DNA from: Abditibacterium sp.
Lineage (GTDB): Bacteria; Armatimonadota; Abditibacteriia; Abditibacteriales; Abditibacteriaceae
NCBI GenBank assembly: GCA_030448265.1
Contig: JAUJNG010000010.1
Coordinates: forward strand, 1-64,000
Direction of reading: 5' to 3'
Length of the DNA stretch: 64,000 nucleotides
Numbering within the stretch: position 1 is the first letter of the stretch; the number at the start of each line of letters is the position of its first letter. The position numbers and the translations under genes are program-made. The notes under the pieces are model-generated. The model did not search any database, was not told where the DNA came from, and was given only the letters and a program-made list of their open reading frames with translations. Positions 29,197-36,909 of the stretch are shown here, piece after piece.

Positions 29197-29281
29197 AGGC
29201 GGGACTTACGTCCTCTTCCAATCAGGGTGTGTCGCAATTGCAACTGCGTTCCTCGATTGGAAGAGGACGTAAGTCCCGCCT
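29197..29281. repeat. perfect-arm palindrome
   Basis: Arms 29197-29223 and 29255-29281 are perfect 27-bp inverted copies (AGGCGGGACTTACGTCCTC...). The centre holds a small CGCAATTGC-type hairpin. It ends 4 bases past the stop of the gene at 29286. Confidence 0.9.
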
Positions 29282-29285
29282 CCTT

Positions 29286-30119
29286 TCAGTTGGAGTGCGG
29301 CGCCGCTCTATCCGTCGCCTTTGGCTTAACCGCTGGACGAACCGGCGCGCCGCCCGCGCCCGCTTTGAGTTGCGGCGCCTGGCGCGCGACGGCCCACACA
29401 TCGGCGGCGGGGACGATGGCGGCGATATATTGGTCGGTCTGGTTGAACGAGGCGCGGCGCGAGGGCAAAACCCGCAGCGAGACGAGGCCAATGAGCTGTC
29501 CCGATTCGTTAAACGCGACCTCGCCCAGGCGCGAGAGGTAGCTGATGGGCAAAACGTAAAGCGTGCGGGGGCGTTTCATCACGGCCAGAAGGCGCGCGTT
29601 TTCGACCGAGGAGAGCCGCCCGCCCGCTTTGCCGAGGCGTCCGAGCAGGGTGACGGTATCGCCCTGCGCCGCGACGCCTTTGGCCGAGGCGAAGGGCAGC
29701 GCGGGGAGTTTGAGGGGTCGAAGCGGGCGCAAAAAGGCGAGATTGCGGTCTTTGTCGCGCAAAACCAGGCGCGCGGGGACTTCGCCGCCTTCGGGGAGCA
29801 GGATTTTGGCGCCCGTCACGTTGGTCACGGCGCCGCCATCGCCCTCATTGTCGCCGCGCAGCGAAGTCGGGTCGATGGCGGTGTTGGTGGTGGCGACCAG
29901 GCCCGACGCATCGACGATCACGCCTTCGGCTTCGAGTTCGATCTGGTCGCCCGACTCGCCGCGACTGATGACAACCGCGACGGTGACGATGCTGGGCGCG
30001 TATTTCTGCGCGACGGCGCGCAGGCGGTTGCCCGCTTCGTCGGCGCGGGCTGGAAAAAGGGGGAAGGAGGTGGCGAGGGCGAGTAAGAAGAATAGCGGGA
30101 GGAGGGAGCGGATTTTCAT
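29286..30119 (-). CDS. secreted trypsin-fold protein lacking catalytic residues
   Basis: A 277-residue exported protein. After a signal peptide (MKIRSLLPLFFLLALATSF) it follows the order of S1C proteases: PSIVTVAVVIS, a GVIVDASGLVATTNTAID segment where active enzymes have TNxHV, RNLAFLRPLR where active enzymes have SDLA, and AFNESGQLIGLVSLR where GNSGGP is expected. His and Ser are missing, so it looks like a pseudoprotease. No PDZ domain is present. It is downstream of the active HtrA gene on the same strand and could be its regulator or substrate adaptor. Confidence 0.72.
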   Translation of the reverse strand: MKIRSLLPLFFLLALATSFPLFPARADEAGNRLRAVAQKYAPSIVTVAVVISRGESGDQIELEAEGVIVDASGLVATTNTAIDPTSLRGDNEGDGGAVTNVTGAKILLPEGGEVPARLVLRDKDRNLAFLRPLRPLKLPALPFASAKGVAAQGDTVTLLGRLGKAGGRLSSVENARLLAVMKRPRTLYVLPISYLSRLGEVAFNESGQLIGLVSLRVLPSRRASFNQTDQYIAAIVPAADVWAVARQAPQLKAGAGGAPVRPAVKPKATDRAAPHSN

Positions 30120-30144
30120 AAAAATCGGTGGCCGGAAGCACTTA

Positions 30145-30229
30145 CGATTGGAGGGACATGACGTATCGTGTCCGTTGGACAACCTGCTGCTCTTTCGAGC
30201 GGACACGACACGTCGTGTCCCTACAATCG
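30145..30229. repeat. palindrome, GGGACA type
   Basis: Arms 30145-30174 and 30200-30229 are 30 bp with three mismatches (CGATTGGAGGGACATGACGT...). It lies between two genes of the same strand (HtrA and the pseudoprotease). Confidence 0.85.
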
Positions 30230-30244
30230 GCCCGTGTGGAAGTT

Positions 30245-32281
30245 TCAGCGTCCGTTCGACCAGGGCGTTTTGACGGTGTGAAACTGAGTATGAACGCCGT
30301 GCGCGACGAAAAACGTCGAGCGCGCCGGTTTGTTTTTGGCGAGGTTATCGAAGGCGGCCTGCGCGGTTTTGATGTCGTTGACCGGCACACCGTCAACTGA
30401 AACCAGCAGGTCGCCGCTGTGGATTCCGGCGACATCGGCCCAGCCGCCCTGGACGACATCGGTGAGATAGACGCCCTTCTGGCCTTCGCCCGCCTCGCCG
30501 CGCTTGCGATCCCAGAAGGAAATATCGCGCAGTGTGAGGCCGAAATTGGGGTCGCGGTAGGTGGGCAGTTCACGCTCGGCGCGCGGCGCGGCGACGAGTT
30601 TGACGTTTATCGTTTGGGGCTTGCCGCCGCGCACCACGCGCAGTTTGGCGCTCGCGCCGACGTTGTATTCGCGCAGCATCGCCCAGAAGACTTCGACGTT
30701 CTCGGCGGCATCGACTTCGACCGGCGCGCCGTCGATGGCGGCGATGACATCGCCATTTTGCAGCGGCGTGCCGGTCGCCAGAAGGCGCGTGACGCGAACG
30801 CCCGCCGCGCCTTCGGGCAGCTTGAGAAGCGCCGCCAGCGAGGGCGTGAGCGCCTGCACCGACACCGGCAGCCACGCTTTGCGAACCTCGGCGCTGGCGT
30901 CGATGATTCCGGCGCGATTGAGCCGCGCCGCCGCCAGAATGCGCTCGCCGCTGCGCATTACTTCCACTAAAACCGGCGTGCCCTCATCGGAGCGCGGCAC
31001 CTTTTCGCTGAGGCGCGCCAGGGTCGCGGCATCGGCGACGGGCTGGCGGTTGAGGCTCACGATGATGTCTTCTTCCTGCAACGGCGGTTCCGCCGTCGCC
31101 GCCGCGCCGCCTTCCAGAATGCCCGTCACCAGAACGCCCCTGGTGTCGGCCAATCGCTGGCGAATCGCGGCGAGGGTGGTGATGTCGCTGGCGGTCATGT
31201 CCCAGCCGCGCATTTCGCGCCCCTGCGCCCAGGCGCGCGGGCGAACGGTGGGAAGCAGAGAAACCGTCTGATTTTGCCCGCCGCGCTCCAGAGTAATCTC
31301 GACCGGCGCGCCCACGGGCCACGAACCGATGCGGTTGTTGATGTCGGGCAGTTCTTCGGCGAACGTCGCATTGAGCGCGAATTCCCCGCCGTTCCAGCGC
31401 GCGCTTTGGAGGATGTCGCCAGGCGCGATGCCCGCGATTTGCGCGGGCGAATTGGGCAGCACGCCCGCGACCAGAACGCCGCTTTTGGCGCTCGATGTGG
31501 CCAGGCGCGGTTGGAGCGACAGGCCGGTGTAGGCGCGCGTCACGCTGCCTTTTTGGATCAAATCTTCGACGACGGGACGCGCCAGCGAAGCCGGAATTGC
31601 GCCTGACAGCCCGACTTCCATTTCGTTGATGCCCACGATTTCGCCGCGCAGATTGACCAGAGGCCCGCCCGAATTGCCAGGATAAATCGCCGCATCGTGG
31701 GCGATCCAGCGCACAATCGAGCCGGTGTCCTCGTCGTCGAGCGTCACGGCATCCAGACCGAAGGAGATCAGTTCCAGATTGGAAACGATGCCCGCCGTCA
31801 CCGACTGCGAAATCGCGTGCGGCGAACCCAGCGCCAACACCGGATCACCGACGCGCAACGCCTTGTCGTCGCCCCAGCGCGCGGTGGGAAACGGCCCACC
31901 TTCGATTTTGACAATCGCCAGATCGGAAAGCGGGTCGGTGCCGATGAGTTTGCCCTCGACTTCGCTTTTATCGGCGAGGGTGACGTAAATCGCGCGCGAG
32001 TTGCCCGCGACGTGGTGATTGGTCACGATGTGGCCGTCGCTCGAAATGAGGGCACCCGATCCGTAGGATTCCGAGCGCTGTTCGCGGCCATACTCCGCCG
32101 AACTTTCGATGACGCGAAGCCGCACCAGAACGGGCCGTAGCTGCGCCGCGATGTCTTGAATGGTGGCGGCAGTTGGCGCCGCCGTCGGAGCGGGAGCGTC
32201 TTGCGCGCGCGCCGGAAGCGAGGCGAGAGTGACGCAACAGAGAAATACGAGGAGGGAAAAGGAAAATCGAGGGTTTGGCAT
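30245..32281 (-). CDS. HtrA/DegP-like serine protease with four PDZ domains
   Basis: A 678-residue envelope protease. It has a signal peptide (cleavage near ARA), then an S1C trypsin domain with catalytic His90 (TNHHVAG), Asp120 (SDLAIVKI) and Ser204 (PGNSGGPLVN). About four PDZ-like modules follow (near residues 250-350, 370-450, 480-560 and 600-670; carboxylate-loop regions include LQPRL, GWDM, WLPV and FGLT). Classical DegP has two PDZ domains, so this is an expanded version. It is a likely periplasmic quality-control protease. ATG 32281 gives the signal peptide. Confidence 0.92.
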   Translation of the reverse strand: MPNPRFSFSLLVFLCCVTLASLPARAQDAPAPTAAPTAATIQDIAAQLRPVLVRLRVIESSAEYGREQRSESYGSGALISSDGHIVTNHHVAGNSRAIYVTLADKSEVEGKLIGTDPLSDLAIVKIEGGPFPTARWGDDKALRVGDPVLALGSPHAISQSVTAGIVSNLELISFGLDAVTLDDEDTGSIVRWIAHDAAIYPGNSGGPLVNLRGEIVGINEMEVGLSGAIPASLARPVVEDLIQKGSVTRAYTGLSLQPRLATSSAKSGVLVAGVLPNSPAQIAGIAPGDILQSARWNGGEFALNATFAEELPDINNRIGSWPVGAPVEITLERGGQNQTVSLLPTVRPRAWAQGREMRGWDMTASDITTLAAIRQRLADTRGVLVTGILEGGAAATAEPPLQEEDIIVSLNRQPVADAATLARLSEKVPRSDEGTPVLVEVMRSGERILAAARLNRAGIIDASAEVRKAWLPVSVQALTPSLAALLKLPEGAAGVRVTRLLATGTPLQNGDVIAAIDGAPVEVDAAENVEVFWAMLREYNVGASAKLRVVRGGKPQTINVKLVAAPRAERELPTYRDPNFGLTLRDISFWDRKRGEAGEGQKGVYLTDVVQGGWADVAGIHSGDLLVSVDGVPVNDIKTAQAAFDNLAKNKPARSTFFVAHGVHTQFHTVKTPWSNGR

Positions 32282-32304
32282 GAGTTGGCAGGATTTCAAG
32301 CGGG

Positions 32305-32351
32305 GTTGTCGGCGAAGGCCGACAATTTCGTTGGCTGCGAATTTATTTCGC
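32305..32351. repeat. half copy of the cloverleaf palindrome
   Basis: GTCGGCGAAGGCCGAC followed by ATTTCGTTGGCTGCGA is the second hairpin plus the start of the right outer arm of the element at 15074-15170. The left half is absent. The arm diverges into TTTATTTCGC. Confidence 0.78.
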
Positions 32352-32425
32352 TTTTTCGTCGCTTCCAGAGTATCCGAAAAGCAACGCCGCTCCGCCCCAC
32401 CCGTCTTGCCAATTCCCCCTTTCTC

Positions 32426-33418
32426 ATGCAAGTTCTCGACAAAAAAGGCATCCATCTGCCCGAACACGATTTGTGGCTCGACCCGCATCACGCGCGGCCC
32501 GTCGCCTGGGTGTCGCACGCGCACGCCGACCATATGAAGAAGCACAGCCGCGTTTTCGCCACGCCCGCCACCGCCGCCATGATGCACGCGCGCGGCGCGG
32601 TCAAATCGAAATTTCATCATCTGGAATGGCGCGAGGAAGTGCCCTGGAATCGCGCCCGCGTCTCGTTTTATCCCGCCGGACACGTTTTGGGATCGGCGCA
32701 GATGCTGGTTGAGTCAAATGGCGTTCGTCTGCTCTATTCGGGCGATTTCAAGCTGCGCGATTCGCTGTCCGCCGAAAAAATCGAGGTTCCGAGCGCCGAT
32801 ATTGTGGTCATGGAAACCACCTTCGGTCTCCCGCGCTACCGTTTTCCCGATTCGAACACCGTTCTGGCGCAAATCGGCGCCTGGTGCCGCGAAGTTTTGG
32901 ATCGCGGCGCGATTCCGGCGATTTTTTGCTATTCGCTGGGCAAAGGCCAGGAAGTTCTGGCCGGACTCGCGGGCTGCGATTTCCCCATTTTTCTCCACGC
33001 CAAACACGGCCAAATCTCGCAGATTTACGCCTCGCACGGCATCGAATTTCCCGATTTCGAGGTTCACCAAAGCGGCGACGACATCGACGGCGTGTTGCTG
33101 TGCGCTTCGCAGTGCAAACGCTCGAAATGGTGGCACGAATTGACCTCCAGACGCCGCGTCGAAACCGCGTATGTTTCGGGCTGGGCCTTGGGCGCGCATC
33201 CGGCGCGCTTCGGCTGCGACGCGGCGTTCGCGCTCTCTGATCACGCCGGTTACGAGGATTTAATCGAATATGTGCGCTTGAGCGGCGCGCGAAAAGTGTG
33301 GACGACGCACGGATTTTGCGAGGAATTCGCCGCCGATTTGCGCGCGCTGGGCCTGGAGGCCGCGCCGCTTCGCGCCGCGAAACTGGCGCCGCCTCCGGCG
33401 CAGCTTTGTTTGTTTTAA
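32426..33418 (+). CDS. DNA-ligase-associated MBL-fold exonuclease
   Basis: A 330-residue metallo-beta-lactamase / beta-CASP protein of the ligase-associated exonuclease type. It has the metal motif WVSHAHADHMKKH, FYPAGHVLGSAQML, LLYSGDFKLRD and METTFGLPRY. The beta-CASP part has FCYSLGKGQEVL, ALSDHAGYEDLI and KVWTTHGF. In other bacteria this family is linked to an ATP-dependent ligase, which lies 0.7 kb away on the opposite strand (34094-35779). Both are probably used in DNA repair. Confidence 0.9.
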   Translation: MQVLDKKGIHLPEHDLWLDPHHARPVAWVSHAHADHMKKHSRVFATPATAAMMHARGAVKSKFHHLEWREEVPWNRARVSFYPAGHVLGSAQMLVESNGVRLLYSGDFKLRDSLSAEKIEVPSADIVVMETTFGLPRYRFPDSNTVLAQIGAWCREVLDRGAIPAIFCYSLGKGQEVLAGLAGCDFPIFLHAKHGQISQIYASHGIEFPDFEVHQSGDDIDGVLLCASQCKRSKWWHELTSRRRVETAYVSGWALGAHPARFGCDAAFALSDHAGYEDLIEYVRLSGARKVWTTHGFCEEFAADLRALGLEAAPLRAAKLAPPPAQLCLF

Positions 33419-33440
33419 AATGGAAGCGAGAGGTTTTACC

Positions 33441-34004
33441 ATGAATCCCCCATCCAATTCGCGTGTATTGGCCAAGTTTGCCGTCGCGGGCGTGGTTTTG
33501 CTGCTCGGCGCTCTGGGTTTGAGCGGTTTTTTCGCGCCCTCATCTGACGCGGCGTTCGAGACGGTATCCGACCCCACGCTCGCCCAAAACGCGCCGCCGC
33601 AGTGGAAAACCGCCACGCCCGCCCAGCGCAGTGCCGGAGGCGCGGCGATTCGCGCGCAACTCGACGCTTTCAAGAAAGGGCAGTGGGACAAAGCGATTTC
33701 CTTTCAGAGCGCCACTTTGAAACGCAATTTCACTTCGACAGCGGCGTTTCGCGCCATGATGGAGCGCACTTATCCGCAGTTCATCCGTTTCAAAACCGTC
33801 AGCTTCGGGCCGGCGCGCGCGACGGGGCCTTATCTGCAAATAGCCGTCAAACTCACCGGCAACGACGGCACCACGACGGACGCGATTTACACTCTCGTCA
33901 AAGAAAAAGCCGGTTATCGCATTGATGGCGTAAGTGGCGGCGCCGTGCCTCCGCCCGCACCCAGAGCGCCGGTGCGGCCTGAAAAACCCGCCGATTTCGT
34001 TTGA
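33441..34004 (+). CDS. DUF4864-like membrane-anchored protein
   Basis: A 187-residue protein with an N-terminal membrane anchor or signal (KFAVAGVVLLLGALGLSGFF) and a domain of about 100 residues resembling DUF4864 (IRAQLDAFKKGQWDKAISFQ; FRAMMERTYPQFIRFKTVSF). The C-terminal tail is Pro-rich. GAGAGG precedes the ATG at 33441. It follows the exonuclease gene by 22 bases. Function unknown. Confidence 0.78.
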   Translation: MNPPSNSRVLAKFAVAGVVLLLGALGLSGFFAPSSDAAFETVSDPTLAQNAPPQWKTATPAQRSAGGAAIRAQLDAFKKGQWDKAISFQSATLKRNFTSTAAFRAMMERTYPQFIRFKTVSFGPARATGPYLQIAVKLTGNDGTTTDAIYTLVKEKAGYRIDGVSGGAVPPPAPRAPVRPEKPADFV

Positions 34005-34009
34005 TTGAT

Positions 34010-34073
34010 CCAAGTTGCCAGCTACGGCTGCCAGAAGGATGAAGTCTCCTGGCAGCCGTAGCTGGCAACTTGG
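34010..34073. repeat. perfect-arm palindrome
   Basis: Arms 34010-34034 and 34049-34073 are perfect 25-bp inverted copies (CCAAGTTGCCAGCTACGGCT...). It lies between convergent genes. Confidence 0.92.
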
Positions 34074-34093
34074 GTTAAGTAATCCAAATCGAA

Positions 34094-35779
34094 TTACTCC
34101 GCCAGTTTCGCCACCGTTTCGAGGGTGTCGATTTCTTCGACCGGTTTATCGTCTCGAATCCGCAAAATGCGCGGGAAACGCAGCGCGAAACCACCCTTGT
34201 GGCGCGGCGAACTCTGCACGCGGTCGAAAGTGATTTCCAAAACGATTTTCGGCTCCACGACGCGCACCCGTCCGTGCGCGAAACTTTGCACCGTGTGCGC
34301 GAGAAACCACTCGTTCAGGGTGGCAATTTCCGCATCAGTGAGGCCGGAATAGGCTTTCCCCACGTTCAACAGCGTGCCATCAGTCTCCGAAGCGCGCACC
34401 GCGAAGGTGTAGTCGGAATAGAATTTCGAGCGCCGTCCGTTGCCCGCTTCCACACTGGTGACCACGACATCGAGCGTCGCCACTGCTCTTTTCATTTTGA
34501 GCCACTCGCGCCCGCGCCGTCCTGGTTTGTAAATCGAGCGCGGGTCTTTGATCATCAAGCCCTCGTTGCCGCGCGAGCGCGCCGCGTCGAACTCCTCATC
34601 GAGATGCATCACATCGCAGAACCCCCGCGAAACGGCAAGTCGCGCCCGATTTTGGTCGAAATTCAAGGTTTCGAGCGCGGCGCGGCGGGCTGCAAACGGC
34701 GATTCGAGCAGAATTTCGCCCGCGAAAAGCGCGTCGTAGGCGATAAAGGCGACCGGAATCTCGTTCAAAATTGCGGGCGAGGGCGTTTTGCGGCCCAGAC
34801 GCTTTTGCAAAAGTTGAAACGGCGCGATGGTTTCGCCCTGAAGCGGCACGATTTCGCCGTCGAGGACAATTCCCGCGCAGTCTGCGGGCAACAGCGCGGC
34901 GAGGGGCGCGAGCAAATCGGGAAACGCGCCGGTGATTTCGTCCAGAGTGCGCGAAAAAAGCGCGACGCGGCGATTTTCGATCACGGCGCTATGCAAAACT
35001 TCATCGCCCTCGACGTGCGGCGCGACGTGAACCTGAGCGCGAATGCCGTCGAATTTGTCCTCGACCACGAACGTGTCCGGCATCTGACGCGCCACGTCGC
35101 TGAGGTCGGCGGCGGGGGTGGCGAGCATGAATTTGAGCGGATGAAAGAGGGCGAATCGCGCGCTTTCGAGTTGATTGCGGCGCGCCAGAAGCGCGACGGC
35201 TCCCAGATCGCCGCTCAGCATATTGGCGCGCTGCACCAGAGCCACGCTTTGCCCCGCCAAACGCGCGATGGCGTCTTCGACCGCGCCTTCTTTGAGGCCG
35301 ATTCGCAAATCGTCGGACAGCATTTTGACGAAGTATTTCGCTTCGAGCGCACCGCACCGCCCCAAAACCTCGACCACGCGCGCGAGTTTGGCTTTGGAGC
35401 CGCTCGTTTGCGCCAGAAGCGCGATTTCTGCCTCGATTTGCGCCAGATCGAGCGTCGCGTCGCCCCCAATCGCGGCCCGCTCCCACGCTTCGGAGGCCAG
35501 ATCGCCGCTGTCGCCGCGCGCCACCAAGCGTTCGCGCAGCCAATTTTCCTCACAATGCGAAACGGTTTGAATCGCCGCGAAGAGCAGCGCGCCGCCGATG
35601 TTGACGGTGCGGCCTTCGCGCATTGGAAAGAGATGGCCGCCGAAATAAAGCGCGGCGCGGCGCAGGTTTTCGTCGCTTAAGGTCGAAAAGTATTCGCCTA
35701 AAATGCGCGCTTTTTCGAGGCGCGAAGTCGTGGCGGCGACCGCTTCGGCGGTGCGGCAGAAAGCGAGGAATTGGGACAT
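34094..35779 (-). CDS. ATP-dependent DNA ligase
   Basis: A 561-residue ligase. An N-terminal DNA-binding domain (residues ~1-230) precedes the adenylation domain with nucleophile Lys242 in VVEDKFDGIRAQVH. The motif sequences FSRTLDEITGAF, VLDGEIVPLQ and EGLMIKDPRS follow, then an OB domain starting RGREWLKMKRAVATLDVVVT. It matches the ligase type paired with the MBL-fold exonuclease at 32426. It seals nicks using ATP and is distinct from the NAD-dependent replicative LigA. Confidence 0.93.
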   Translation of the reverse strand: MSQFLAFCRTAEAVAATTSRLEKARILGEYFSTLSDENLRRAALYFGGHLFPMREGRTVNIGGALLFAAIQTVSHCEENWLRERLVARGDSGDLASEAWERAAIGGDATLDLAQIEAEIALLAQTSGSKAKLARVVEVLGRCGALEAKYFVKMLSDDLRIGLKEGAVEDAIARLAGQSVALVQRANMLSGDLGAVALLARRNQLESARFALFHPLKFMLATPAADLSDVARQMPDTFVVEDKFDGIRAQVHVAPHVEGDEVLHSAVIENRRVALFSRTLDEITGAFPDLLAPLAALLPADCAGIVLDGEIVPLQGETIAPFQLLQKRLGRKTPSPAILNEIPVAFIAYDALFAGEILLESPFAARRAALETLNFDQNRARLAVSRGFCDVMHLDEEFDAARSRGNEGLMIKDPRSIYKPGRRGREWLKMKRAVATLDVVVTSVEAGNGRRSKFYSDYTFAVRASETDGTLLNVGKAYSGLTDAEIATLNEWFLAHTVQSFAHGRVRVVEPKIVLEITFDRVQSSPRHKGGFALRFPRILRIRDDKPVEEIDTLETVAKLAE

Positions 35780-35810
35780 GGCTAAGGCAAGAGATTAGTT
35801 TCCCGCCACC

Positions 35811-35898
35811 TGGAGAACGCGAAGCGTCAGCGAGTGAAGCTCGACTGCAAAGACAAAGTGACGGTCAGGCCTCACTCGCTGACGCTTCGCGTTCTCCA
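35811..35898. repeat. palindrome overlapping the glycosylase 3' end
   Basis: Arms 35811-35838 and 35871-35898 are 28 bp with one mismatch (TGGAGAACGCGAAGCGTCAG...). The right arm encodes the last residues of the glycosylase (GEREASASEA). Confidence 0.9.
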
Positions 35899-36860
35899 AT
35901 GGCGGCGCGCTTGGAGCGAGGCTTCTTCACCCTCTCAAAGCGCGCCATATCGACGTTCTGGCAGTTCGGGCAAAAATAAATGATGCGCGCGCGCTCGTCG
36001 CCAGGTTCGTTTTCGTCGTCGCCGTCGGGGGTGCGATAGACGACCTGTTTTTTCTGTTTGACCGGCGTTTCGCACACCAGACACGGCAGATTGGTGCGCC
36101 GAAACACAGCGTGGCGCGCGCCGTATTCGCGGATTTGCGCGCCGTAAGACAACGAAGTGTCGCTCAATAATCGCTCGCGCAGCGCGGGCGGAACCGAGAC
36201 GCCCTCGCCCTCGAACGCGCGGCGCGCCACGCGGGGGATTTCTTCGCTCAGCGCGGCGAGTTCTGCGGATGAAAGCTCGCCGACACGTTTGTAAGGGTCG
36301 ATACGGCAGAAAAAGAGGATGTCGGCGCGCAGGTAGTTGCCGATTCCGGCGCTGATGCGCTGGTCGAGCAGAACCGCGCCGATTTCGCGTTCCAGATTTT
36401 CTTCACTTAGCAAACGCTTGCGCCACAGCGCGGCGTCGAACGGGCCGTCGTAGGGCAAAATGTCGGGGCCGAGGGTGCGTAGATTCTCGATTTTTTGATA
36501 GGGTTCACCCTGGAAAATTTCGAAAACCGGCGCGGAAAGAAGAATGGCGATGGCGGCGGGCGTTTCGATGCGGGCGCGCTCGCGGCGGTCGATTTCGATA
36601 GTCTCCCCGCCGCCGTAAACCGACCAACGGCCCCACATCATCAGGTGGGAGTGAAAGCCGATTTCGCCTTCAAAAACACCGAAAAGATGCTTGCCGTGCG
36701 AGCGAATCCGCTCGATAATGCGGCCTGGGAAGAGGTCGGGATGCTCGGACAGAAAGGCTTTGGCGTCGCGGGTGCGGGCGGAGAGATGGGTTACCGGTTG
36801 GTTTTCGAGCGCGTTCGCCAGTTGGACGGCGTAGCGTCTCACTTCGGGGCCTTCGGGCAT
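35865..36860 (-). CDS. Fpg/Nei-family DNA glycosylase
   Basis: A 331-residue base-excision repair enzyme. The N-terminus MPEGPEVRRYA has the catalytic Pro2 and Glu3. LLDQRISAGIGNYLRADILF is the H2TH region. A C-terminal zinc finger has Cys pairs in LPCLVCETP and YFCPNCQN, with the spacer enlarged by an acidic insert (GDDENEPGDE). ATG 36860 fixes the processed N-terminal Pro. The last ten residues are supplied by a palindrome arm. Whether it prefers 8-oxoG or oxidised pyrimidines is undecided. Confidence 0.92.
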   Translation of the reverse strand: MPEGPEVRRYAVQLANALENQPVTHLSARTRDAKAFLSEHPDLFPGRIIERIRSHGKHLFGVFEGEIGFHSHLMMWGRWSVYGGGETIEIDRRERARIETPAAIAILLSAPVFEIFQGEPYQKIENLRTLGPDILPYDGPFDAALWRKRLLSEENLEREIGAVLLDQRISAGIGNYLRADILFFCRIDPYKRVGELSSAELAALSEEIPRVARRAFEGEGVSVPPALRERLLSDTSLSYGAQIREYGARHAVFRRTNLPCLVCETPVKQKKQVVYRTPDGDDENEPGDERARIIYFCPNCQNVDMARFERVKKPRSKRAAIGEREASASEA

Positions 36861-36909
36861 GGGTGGGCACGAATGCCAAATTCGCGCCAGAGAAAAGACC
36901 ACAAGCGAG

